DNA of 14,454 nt from positions 1-14,454 of the forward strand of contig CALMQK010000128.1 in NCBI GenBank assembly GCA_937872085.1, written 5' to 3'. The notes beneath the pieces were generated by a model. That model was not told the origin of the DNA and did no database searches. It saw nothing but the letters and a program-made list of their open reading frames with translations. Of the stretch, positions 7,502-13,767 are shown one piece after another. The DNA comes from an uncultured euryarchaeote. GTDB lineage: Archaea; Thermoplasmatota; Thermoplasmata; UBA10834. How positions within the stretch are numbered: the stretch's first letter is position 1; every line of letters starts with the position of its first letter. Made by a program: the position numbers and the translations under genes.

Positions 7502-9055
7502 TCAGGTCCGTTGGAACCCGCATGCCCTTTCGGCGGCTTCGACGAAGGCCCCTTCGGAGATCATCTCTGCGACCCTCTCGATCTCCTTGGAAATCGACCT
7601 ATCCTCCTCCAGCGACGGTATCTCCTTACGAAGCACGGCCCTGACCTTCTCCACTGCGGGGCTCGAACTCAGCGGTATGAAATCGAGACCCTGCGCGGCG
7701 GTGATCATCTCGATCGCCACCACGCGTCTCACGTTCTCCACAATCTGCCTGGCCTTCCACGCGCCGATGGTCCCCATACTGTTGTGGTCCTCCTGGTTGG
7801 CGCTCGTGGGAATGGAATCAGCAGAGGCTGGGTGGACCAGGACCTTGTTCTCCGATACCAAGGATGCCGCGACGTATTGTGGCACCATCAGTCCCGAGCT
7901 GACGCCGCCGTGTCTTGTCAGGAATGAGGGCAATCCGCTCAGCTTGTCGTCAACGAGCCGGGCGATCCTCCTTTCGGAGAAGCTGCCGATCTCATGCGCT
8001 GCAAGGCCAAGGAAGTCCATCGCCAGCGCGAGCGGCTGGCCGTGGAAGTTCCCTCCGGAGATGACCATCCCGTCCTCCGGGAAGAATAGAGGGTTGTCGG
8101 TGGCGGAGTTCATCTCGACATCGAGCACGTCCTCGCCGTACCATATGGCGTCGAGGCTCGCGCCAAGGACCTGTGGGATGCATCGGAGCGTATAAGCGTC
8201 CTGCACCTTCGGGCAGTCGTGGTGGGACACCATGATCTCGCTCCCATCCAAGAGCGTCAGCATGTTCCTCGCTACCCGCATCTGGCCCTTGTGAGGCCTG
8301 ACGTTCGAGATCCGCGGGTCGAACGCCGATGATGTCCCTTTGAGCGCCTCCAGGGACATCGCCGCAGCGATCTGGGCATTATCGGCGAGGACCGCCGCGT
8401 CCTTGAGAGCAAGTATCCCAAGTGCTCCCATGGCCTGGGTCCCGTTCATTATGGAGATCGCCTCCTTCGGTTCCAGGGAGATGGGTATGAGCCTGCGGCG
8501 GCTAAGGGCCTTCGCGCCCGGTTCAGGGCCTCGCCCCGCGTCCGCTTCCCCTTCGCCTATCATCACCAATCCGAGGTGCGCGAGCATGACCAGGTCCCCG
8601 CTCGCCCCGACTGACCCTTGCCTTGGCACGACTGGATGGACCTTGGAATTGATCATGTCGACGAGCATCTGGACGATATCGGGTCTCACGCCGGAGTAGC
8701 CCTTCGCGAGAGCGTTCGCCCTCAGAAGCATCATCGCTCGTACCACTTCGGCCGGGTACCTCTCTCCCACCCCGCAGGCATGGCTCCTCAGCAGATTCAC
8801 CTGCAGCGACTTGAGCTCTTCAGGAGGTATCCTCACGTCGACTAGTTCGCCGACGCCGGTGTTCACAGCGTAGATCGTCCTGCCGCCCTCGACCAACTTC
8901 ATCAGGGCCTTCCGGGATTCAGCCATGCGCGCCCTTGCCGCTTCTGCCAGTCGGACTCTCGCTCCTTCCCTGGCGACGCGGATGACCTTCTCCATCGTGA
9001 GGCTGTTTCCATCTATGTGGACGATGACGTCTGAAGCACTCTTCCGTTTTGGCAT
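7502..9055 (-). CDS. hutH: Histidine ammonia-lyase
   Basis: The product is 517 residues, the usual length for the aromatic amino-acid lyase family. It removes ammonia from L-histidine to give trans-urocanate, the first step of histidine breakdown. The self-forming MIO electrophile is Ala151-Ser152-Gly153 inside GSVGASGDL. Other family residues are the Tyr62 loop (YAVNTGVGE), MNGT (203-206), QDAYTLR (285-291), SATDNPLF (317-324) and GNFHGQP (335-341). The Ser91-His92 pair and the QEDHNSMG segment (421-428) favour histidine over phenylalanine or tyrosine as substrate. It starts at ATG 9055, 57 bp after the DUF35 gene on the same strand, with only a weak ribosome-binding site. Readthrough from the HMGS operon is possible. 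No hutU, hutI or formimidoylglutamate gene is in the window, so the rest of the pathway must be elsewhere or absent. Confidence 0.93.
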   Translation of the reverse strand: MPKRKSASDVIVHIDGNSLTMEKVIRVAREGARVRLAEAARARMAESRKALMKLVEGGRTIYAVNTGVGELVDVRIPPEELKSLQVNLLRSHACGVGERYPAEVVRAMMLLRANALAKGYSGVRPDIVQMLVDMINSKVHPVVPRQGSVGASGDLVMLAHLGLVMIGEGEADAGRGPEPGAKALSRRRLIPISLEPKEAISIMNGTQAMGALGILALKDAAVLADNAQIAAAMSLEALKGTSSAFDPRISNVRPHKGQMRVARNMLTLLDGSEIMVSHHDCPKVQDAYTLRCIPQVLGASLDAIWYGEDVLDVEMNSATDNPLFFPEDGMVISGGNFHGQPLALAMDFLGLAAHEIGSFSERRIARLVDDKLSGLPSFLTRHGGVSSGLMVPQYVAASLVSENKVLVHPASADSIPTSANQEDHNSMGTIGAWKARQIVENVRRVVAIEMITAAQGLDFIPLSSSPAVEKVRAVLRKEIPSLEEDRSISKEIERVAEMISEGAFVEAAERACGFQRT

Positions 9056-9112
9056 TTGAAGCCCGCCGTGCCCGTGTATCCCGCTAGGTCTACCTGAAGT
9101 TGATGCTTCGTC

Positions 9113-9538
9113 TTAAGGAGTTTTCCCAGTCGGATCCTTCAGGGGGACGAACTTGTATCCGTAGTGGATGACGCCCGCGGAGCCCTCCTCGCTCAACTTG
9201 CGGAGAGCGACCCTCACTGGTGTGCCTATCGCGACATCGCAGGGCTCGCAGTCAATGACCTGGCCGGTGAGCTTCGGGCCCTCGTCCATCTCAACTATCG
9301 CCACGAGATAAGGCTTCATCATCGCCAGCTCTTCCAGGGTGTCGTGCACCTCGGTCACGGAGTATACCTTGCCGGTTCCCTTCAGCTTGGCCTCTTCTAT
9401 CTTGCCGACGCTCTTCCTGTGGCAGACCGGACAGATCGCCCTGGGAGGGAAATAGGTCTTGCCGCAGTTGTTGCACTTGAACCCCACTAGGTTGTACCTG
9501 CTTGGGTACTCCCGCCAGAATCTTGGTGCCGTAGCCAT
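9113..9538 (-). CDS. DUF35 zinc-ribbon/OB-fold protein of the HMGS-thiolase complex
   Basis: The product is 141 residues. The N-terminal zinc ribbon uses Cys22, Cys25, Cys36 and Cys39 (CNNC and CPVC). An OB-fold follows at about residues 50-130 (GTGKVYSVTEVHD start, LTGQVIDC centre). In the characterised archaeal complex this protein bridges acetoacetyl-CoA thiolase and HMG-CoA synthase and forms part of a shared CoA-binding site. That allows the intermediate to be channelled. All four ligands are present here, so the protein looks intact. Its ATG follows the thiolase stop by one base (TGAGATG), with a strong GGAGG 7 nt upstream. Other DUF35 proteins pair with thiolase-fold aldolases in steroid degradation, which matters given the altered thiolase next door. 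Confidence 0.92.
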   Translation of the reverse strand: MATAPRFWREYPSRYNLVGFKCNNCGKTYFPPRAICPVCHRKSVGKIEEAKLKGTGKVYSVTEVHDTLEELAMMKPYLVAIVEMDEGPKLTGQVIDCEPCDVAIGTPVRVALRKLSEEGSAGVIHYGYKFVPLKDPTGKTP

Positions 9539-9539
9539 C

Positions 9540-10706
9540 TCAAGCCCTCCTGAAAAGATGCACGACCACCGTCGCGCCCGTTCCGCCGACGTTGTGAGCG
9601 AGCCCGACGGCCGCGTCCTTGACCTGCCTCTTGCCGGCCTTTCCCCTAAGCTGGGCGACTATCTCGACGGCTTGAGCCAGGCCCGTAGCTCCGATCGGGT
9701 CACCCCTAGCCTTCAGTCCGCCGGAGGTGTTGACCGCTATCTCCCCCTCGAGGGAGGTGAGACCCGCCTCAGTGGCCCTTCCGCCTTCGCCCTTCTTGAA
9801 GAACCCCAGGTCCTCGATCGCGAGTATCTCGCTGATCGTGAAGTTGTCATGGACCTCTGCGACATCGACGTCCTTGGTCGTCAGTTTGGCCATGTCGAAT
9901 GCCCTCCTGGCGGCGACCTTGGTGGCCTCCATCGTGCAGATGTCCTTCCTGTGATGCAGCGCCAGCGTATCGCTCGCCTGACCCGAACCGATGATCTCGA
10001 TCGGCACCTCCGTGAACTTCTTGGCCATGTCGAGAGGGCACAGGACGACGGCTGCAGCACCATCCGAGCTCGGAGCGCAGTCGAACATCCTCAACGGCGA
10101 GGATACCATCGGGGACGATAGGACCGTCTCCCGCTTGATCTCTCGCTGGAACTGTGCCTTGGGATTCAAGGAACCGTTCTTGTGGTTCTTGACCGCGACA
10201 TCTGCCAGCTGTTCCCGGGTGGTGCCATGCTCGTGCATGTGCCTCCTCGCGATGAGCGCGTGCAATGCCGGGAAAGTCGCCCCGAGGATCGTCTCCCATT
10301 CCTGATCCGCGGCCGATGATTGTATCATCGCGGACTCCACATCGCTCACGTCCATCATCTTCTCGGCGCCTCCGACGACCACTATGTCATGCAGTCCGGA
10401 CGCGACTGCCTGGAAGCCCTGCCTCAAAGCAAGCCCGCCAGACGCGCCAGCAGCCTCCACCCTGGTCGCGGGGATGTGGTCTCTCGCGAGGCCGGCATAG
10501 TCCGCTATCAGGGCGCCAATGTGTTCCTGCTCTATGAACCGCCCCGCGCCCATGTTTCCCACGTACAAGGCGTCGATCTGATCGGCGGTGATGTTCGCAT
10601 CGGCGACCGCTGCGAGCCCCGCTTGGATGCCTATGTCCCTGAAGGAAAGGTCCCACAGCTCCCCGAACTCGGTGTCCCCGATGCCTATGATCGCGACTCG
10701 CCTCAT
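9540..10706 (-). CDS. Thiolase-family protein lacking the catalytic Cys and GHP His
   Basis: The product is 388 residues and is clearly of the archaeal acetyl-CoA acetyltransferase (SCP-x-like thiolase) family from the MRRVAIIGIG start to the HNVGGTGATVVVH end. Family members of this operon condense two acetyl-CoA into acetoacetyl-CoA, the first mevalonate step. The nucleophile position in the usual VEAACASG motif is Gly87 here (codon GGC, 10446-10448). The His of the usual GHPxGATG motif is Asp336 (codon GAC, 9699-9701). The HDCF motif reads HDNF (286-289), keeping His286, and the His of HNxGGTG is kept as His371. Without Cys87 it should not catalyse the normal acyl-transfer reaction. I chose ATG 10706 over a start at 10757 because it gives the conserved N-terminus, has GGGGAG (10715-10720) upstream, and lies one base after the HMGS stop. 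It may be a scaffold subunit or an enzyme with other chemistry. Confidence 0.9.
   Translation of the reverse strand: MRRVAIIGIGDTEFGELWDLSFRDIGIQAGLAAVADANITADQIDALYVGNMGAGRFIEQEHIGALIADYAGLARDHIPATRVEAAGASGGLALRQGFQAVASGLHDIVVVGGAEKMMDVSDVESAMIQSSAADQEWETILGATFPALHALIARRHMHEHGTTREQLADVAVKNHKNGSLNPKAQFQREIKRETVLSSPMVSSPLRMFDCAPSSDGAAAVVLCPLDMAKKFTEVPIEIIGSGQASDTLALHHRKDICTMEATKVAARRAFDMAKLTTKDVDVAEVHDNFTISEILAIEDLGFFKKGEGGRATEAGLTSLEGEIAVNTSGGLKARGDPIGATGLAQAVEIVAQLRGKAGKRQVKDAAVGLAHNVGGTGATVVVHLFRRA
9546..9550 (-). promoter_or_regulatory. Strong ribosome-binding site for the DUF35 gene
   Basis: The minus strand reads GGAGG 7 nt before the ATG at 9538. It overlaps the last codons of the thiolase gene, supporting efficient re-initiation at the TGAGATG junction. 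Confidence 0.65.
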
Positions 10707-10707
10707 C

Positions 10708-11760
10708 TCACTCACTCCCCAGGTGTATCTTGCCCCTGTATTTCGCATATGTGGCATAGTCCAGGAACTTCAGGTTGGAGTTCAGCTCCTTGACTGTCGG
10801 TGCCTTATGCCTCTGGAAACCGTCCATATCGTTCGTAACAGTTATGTCGAACGCGTCAGAGCCAGCACCTGACCCATAAGCGACGGCGAATATCTTGTCC
10901 CCAGGTTTCGCCTCGTCGAGAATGGCAGCTAGACCCAGGGGCACTGCTCCTGAGTAAGTGTTGCCGATCATCGGTGCTATGAGTCCCGTCTTGACTTGCT
11001 CATCGGTGAACCCGAGCTGTTTAGCCACCCTGGTCGGGAACTTCCCGTTTGGCTGGTGGAAGACAGCATAGGTGTAGTCCCCCGCTTTGAGCCCAGTCTT
11101 CGCCATCAGTCCCTTCGCACCGCTCGTGACATGCTTGAAATAGGCCGGCTCACCGGTGAACCTGCCTCCGTGCCTCGGATACATCTCGCCCTCGCGCCTC
11201 CAGAAGTCAGGCGTATCGGTCGTGTATGAGTAAGTTTGATCGATCGTGGCGATGGTCTTCTCCGACCCGATCAGGAAAGCCGCCCCTCCCGCGGACGCGG
11301 AGAACTCGAGGGCGTCTCCGGGGGCACCTTGGGAAGTATCGGCTCCTATCGCCACTCCGTACTTCACCATGCCGGATCCAACCATGCCCATGCACGTCTG
11401 GATGGCGGCGGTCCCCGCCTTGCACGCGAACTCGAAGTCCGCCACCGTCAGGTGCGGCGACGCTTCTATCGCTTCAGCGACTATCGTCCCCGAGGGCTTG
11501 ACCGCATAAGGATGGGATTCCGACCCGACGTATATCGCTCCGATGTCCTTCGGGCTCACCTCGCAGCGCTTCATCATGTTCCTGGCAGCTTCGACGGCTA
11601 TGGTTATCGTATCCTCATCCGGCGAAGGCACGGACTTGCAGTTGATCATCAGGCCCTTGCTCATCGCCTTGCCATCGACGCCCCAGACCTTGCCGATCTC
11701 CTCCGGCGTGATCCTATACCGTGGCACATATGCTCCGTAACTGACTATTCCAACTTTCAT
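10708..11760 (-). CDS. Hydroxymethylglutaryl-CoA synthase, archaeal type
   Basis: The product is 350 residues, the standard archaeal length. It condenses acetyl-CoA with acetoacetyl-CoA to HMG-CoA in the mevalonate pathway for archaeal isoprenoid lipids. The catalytic set appears complete: Cys113 in FACKAGTA, Glu81 in VGSES, and His235 in FHQPNGKFP. The C-terminal half carries the family GNTYSGAVPLGLAAILDEA and AYGSGAGSDAF segments. It begins at ATG 11760, 17 bp after the XRE regulator gene, with a GGG-rich ribosome-binding site. It ends one base before the thiolase ATG. Its intact active site contrasts with the degenerate thiolase, so it needs acetoacetyl-CoA from some source. Confidence 0.96.
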   Translation of the reverse strand: MKVGIVSYGAYVPRYRITPEEIGKVWGVDGKAMSKGLMINCKSVPSPDEDTITIAVEAARNMMKRCEVSPKDIGAIYVGSESHPYAVKPSGTIVAEAIEASPHLTVADFEFACKAGTAAIQTCMGMVGSGMVKYGVAIGADTSQGAPGDALEFSASAGGAAFLIGSEKTIATIDQTYSYTTDTPDFWRREGEMYPRHGGRFTGEPAYFKHVTSGAKGLMAKTGLKAGDYTYAVFHQPNGKFPTRVAKQLGFTDEQVKTGLIAPMIGNTYSGAVPLGLAAILDEAKPGDKIFAVAYGSGAGSDAFDITVTNDMDGFQRHKAPTVKELNSNLKFLDYATYAKYRGKIHLGSE

Positions 11761-11777
11761 GGTCGAATCCCTTCCCT

Positions 11778-12461
11778 CTAGCCCAGCGATTGAAGATTGT
11801 CTACAAGTTCCGCCACTGCCAGCTGCGTCCTCACGAGCGGTATGCCCTCCAGCTCGGCGAGCCTTATCGCGAGCTCATCGACCTGCTCAGGTTTCTGGTA
11901 GACGACAAGTGCGGGCTTCAGCGGATGCGCACGGATGGCGATCATCGGAGACCTGCCGAACCTGACGCCCGTGAAGATGAGCGCTCTCTGGCTGCTCCAT
12001 CCGTAGATCTTGAGATAATCGAAGGAGCTCAACGACGTGATCGCCCTCACGCTGTCTATGACAGTGTATCCGTGGATGTGTTTCTCCAAAGACATCGCGG
12101 GCGTGAGATTCTCTCCTTGGATCTTCGAGACCAGGTCAGACGCGAGCACTTCCACGGCGAATTCCTTGATCGAGATGATCGAATCCGTCTTCGCAGCGAG
12201 GGAGTACTGTTTCAGGATGTTGCTTCCGGTCTTCTCGTCTATCTCGAGAAACGCATCGACGATCTTCCGGACGGTGACGACTCCTGGAGATTTCCTCCTG
12301 CCCGCTTCGTAGTCGCTGATGACCGACGGCGACACGCCGAGATGACGGGAGAGTTCCTGCTGCGAAATCTTGAACTGCTCCCTCCATTTTCTGATCGTCT
12401 TGCCTGGTTCGTCGGAGAGACAAATCTCCCCCGCGATCTTCTCCCTCACCTGGTCCCGCAT
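11778..12461 (-). CDS. XRE-family transcriptional regulator leading the HMGS operon
   Basis: The product is 227 residues. Residues about 20-75 form a Cro/C1-type helix-turn-helix, with SQQELSRHLGVSPSVISDYE as the turn and recognition region. The rest (about 100-225) is a conserved archaeal regulator domain with segments such as HGYTVIDSVRAITS and KIYGWSSQRALIFTGVRFG. This architecture resembles the archaeal COG1709 predicted regulators. From memory, this type is found beside HMG-CoA synthase in several euryarchaea. The gene precedes HMGS by 17 bp and is probably cotranscribed. A TATA box 25 nt upstream and the lack of a ribosome-binding site suggest a leaderless message. It may sense a mevalonate-pathway or CoA metabolite and regulate itself, but the ligand is unknown. 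Confidence 0.85.
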   Translation of the reverse strand: MRDQVREKIAGEICLSDEPGKTIRKWREQFKISQQELSRHLGVSPSVISDYEAGRRKSPGVVTVRKIVDAFLEIDEKTGSNILKQYSLAAKTDSIISIKEFAVEVLASDLVSKIQGENLTPAMSLEKHIHGYTVIDSVRAITSLSSFDYLKIYGWSSQRALIFTGVRFGRSPMIAIRAHPLKPALVVYQKPEQVDELAIRLAELEGIPLVRTQLAVAELVDNLQSLG

Positions 12462-12485
12462 GAGCGCAAAAGAATTTCCGCGCTA

Positions 12486-12493
12486 CTTATAGT
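12486..12493 (-). promoter_or_regulatory. TATA box of the regulator-HMGS operon
   Basis: The minus strand reads ACTATAAG, a good archaeal TATA box. Its centre is about 28 nt before the ATG at 12461, which puts transcription start within a few bases of that ATG. There is no ribosome-binding site between them, consistent with a leaderless transcript. Confidence 0.6.
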
Positions 12494-12514
12494 TGTCGTA
12501 TTTCGATTACGGCA
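12494..12514. promoter_or_regulatory. Imperfect palindrome abutting the TATA box (candidate operator)
   Basis: TGTCGTA (12494-12500) and TACGGCA (12508-12514) are inverted with six of seven Watson-Crick matches and a 7-nt spacer. The site lies directly upstream of the TATA box on the transcribed strand, where the TFB recognition element would be. A dimeric XRE repressor bound here would block initiation, so autoregulation by the first gene of the operon is the simplest idea. Confidence 0.4.
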
Positions 12515-12547
12515 ATAGACGATTGACGCTGGCTAGCAAAGAGCACT

Positions 12548-12579
12548 CGGTTTCCACTCGTTCTTGCGAGTCGAAAGCG
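12548..12579. repeat. Long imperfect inverted repeat in the regulator-tRNA gap
   Basis: ACTCG (12556-12560) pairs with CGAGT (12567-12571) around a 6-nt loop. TTTC (12551-12554) pairs with GAAA (12573-12576), and CG (12548-12549) with CG (12578-12579), with single C/C and G/G mismatches between. That makes 11 pairs in total. A TCTTTT run follows at 12595-12600. It could be a terminator-like hairpin, an operator, or part of a small RNA. No coding sequence is seen here. Confidence 0.35.
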
Positions 12580-12691
12580 CTGGGCCAAAAGGGGTCTTTT
12601 CGAATCGTTAGTTGTCCTCCGAAGACTAGGCACTAGCCAATGCACTAGAATTAAGAACACGCCTCGCTATCCCTCACCCGCCTGACACCAT

Positions 12692-12765
12692 GGGGTAGTG
12701 GTCTAGCTTGGTATGATCCGTGGTTCGGGACCACGTGACCGTCGGTTCAAATCCGGCCTACCCCA
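12692..12765 (+). tRNA. tRNA-Pro (anticodon CGG)
   Basis: A complete cloverleaf is visible. The acceptor arm GGGGTAG (12692-12698) pairs with CTACCCC (12758-12764), followed by discriminator A at 12765. The anticodon stem CGTGG/CCACG encloses loop TTCGGGA, with anticodon CGG at 12726-12728, which reads the proline codon CCG. The T arm GTCGG/CCGGC encloses TTCAAAT. No intron is present and CCA is not encoded, as is common in archaea. It stands alone between divergent neighbours. Confidence 0.95.
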
Positions 12766-12809
12766 CTCCTGCGTCATGTCAATGAAGGAAGATGTGCAGA
12801 GGGAAGATG

Positions 12810-12825
12810 GCGACTTTGGGGTCGC
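12810..12825. repeat. Short hairpin after the tRNA
   Basis: GCGAC (12810-12814) and GTCGC (12821-12825) are inverted copies around TTTGGG. It lies 45 bp after the tRNA and about 90 bp before the next gene. It may be a processing or termination hairpin, but a 5-bp stem is weak evidence. Confidence 0.25.
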
Positions 12826-12885
12826 AGGAAATCACATCACACGAGAATCGAAAGGGCTTGCGCCTGCGGATTGACATGCGAAACG

Positions 12886-12891
12886 TTAATT
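12886..12891 (+). promoter_or_regulatory. Candidate TATA box for the zinc-ribbon membrane protein
   Basis: TTAATT is centred about 27 nt before the ATG at 12916, in an AT-rich patch. Transcription would begin at or just before the ATG, and no ribosome-binding site is present. This supports the ATG at 12916 over the upstream start at 12871, which would lie before the promoter. Confidence 0.45.
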
Positions 12892-12915
12892 GACAATAAG
12901 CGCGATTGCGCCATA

Positions 12916-13602
12916 ATGACTGAGACCACTTCGCGCCCGGCTTTGTTCGTAGGCGCAATGATTGGCGGAGTTGTCGCCCTAGCGGTTCTATTCTTGACGG
13001 ATTTCGGAGGATGGTACAATTACTACTACTATTCAGGCACAAGTGTATGGAGCTACATCGGAGTCGACTCTCCGATCTCGCTAGTCGGCATCGCCGTTGT
13101 CTGCATACCGCTCTTTTTCGCGCTATCGGTGACGCTCAAAGGTGCGCAGAACCCCGACTCTTTGACAATGCAGCAGGTGAACCGCGCGTTGATGGCCTCA
13201 GTAATCCAGCTCGTTCTGATACTAGTCGCGGGAGTGGTATTCGTGGTGGCTGTCTCGGGATCCGATGATTGGTGGTTCGGGACCGGGTTCTACGGATCAG
13301 TGATTGGTGTGTTCATGATGATGATCTTTCTGAGAATGGCGAAGCAGCAATACACCACGCCAGCCCAACAGGGATTCCTTCAGTACGGACCGCCTGCCCC
13401 GATGTACATCCAGCCTGGAGTCCAACCCTATGCACCGCCACCGGCATATGCTGCTCAGCAGCCGCAGCCGCAATGGCCGACCGTCCCCGCTGGGGTCACA
13501 GCTCCTGGGCAGATACCTCCCTCGAGGTTTTGCAGTCAATGCGGCCAACCTCTAGCCAGTGGGGCAATGTTCTGTGAGATGTGCGGGGCAAGACTCCGGT
13601 GA
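12916..13602 (+). CDS. Membrane protein with proline-rich linker and C-terminal zinc ribbon
   Basis: The product is 228 residues from ATG 12916; an upstream start at 12871 would add 15 residues but precedes the TATA-like box. Four hydrophobic segments are predicted at about 8-28, 52-74, 92-114 and 124-142, separated by a Tyr-rich loop (33-39) and short polar loops. Residues about 150-200 are a Pro/Gln/Tyr-rich low-complexity linker. The C-terminus is a zinc ribbon with Cys206, Cys209, Cys220 and Cys223 (CSQC and CEMC). Such membrane plus zinc-ribbon proteins are common in archaea and bacteria and mostly lack a known role. The ribbon is likely cytosolic and could bind a partner. No operon partner is visible. 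Confidence 0.82.
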   Translation: MTETTSRPALFVGAMIGGVVALAVLFLTDFGGWYNYYYYSGTSVWSYIGVDSPISLVGIAVVCIPLFFALSVTLKGAQNPDSLTMQQVNRALMASVIQLVLILVAGVVFVVAVSGSDDWWFGTGFYGSVIGVFMMMIFLRMAKQQYTTPAQQGFLQYGPPAPMYIQPGVQPYAPPPAYAAQQPQPQWPTVPAGVTAPGQIPPSRFCSQCGQPLASGAMFCEMCGARLR

Positions 13603-13740
13603 ATCGGCCGTAGCGGCGATGACTGACAGTTCCCCCCGTTGACGTCGATGGTCTCGGGCCGTGATATGAGGAAGGAATGGAGAGAGGATTGACGCGTCCT
13701 CCGAGATTCGGAGAAGCTCGAGTTGGGTTCCTAGCCAATG

Positions 13741-13756
13741 GATTCGAAAACGAATC
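13741..13756. terminator. Perfect hairpin between convergent genes (possible terminator)
   Basis: GATTCG (13741-13746) and CGAATC (13751-13756) are perfect inverted copies around AAAA. The site lies 11 bp past the stop of the minus-strand gene and about 140 bp past the plus-strand gene. On the minus strand the loop is TTTT, but no T-run follows the stem, so termination is only a guess. The remaining intergenic sequence (13603-13740) shows nothing else I can name. Confidence 0.35.
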
Positions 13757-13767
13757 TAGCCTTCGCG

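Noticed and set aside
6715..7644. 309-codon plus-strand open frame
   Set aside because: It lies antisense to tldD and the end of hutH, both with clear catalytic motifs. Its translation is rich in Ser, Arg and Pro with no recognisable domain, as expected of a GC-rich shadow frame.
10707..10757. Earlier start for the thiolase, adding 17 residues
   Set aside because: It would overlap HMGS by about 50 bp and precede the conserved MRRVAIIG N-terminus. The ATG at 10706 has a good ribosome-binding site and the same junction as the next gene.
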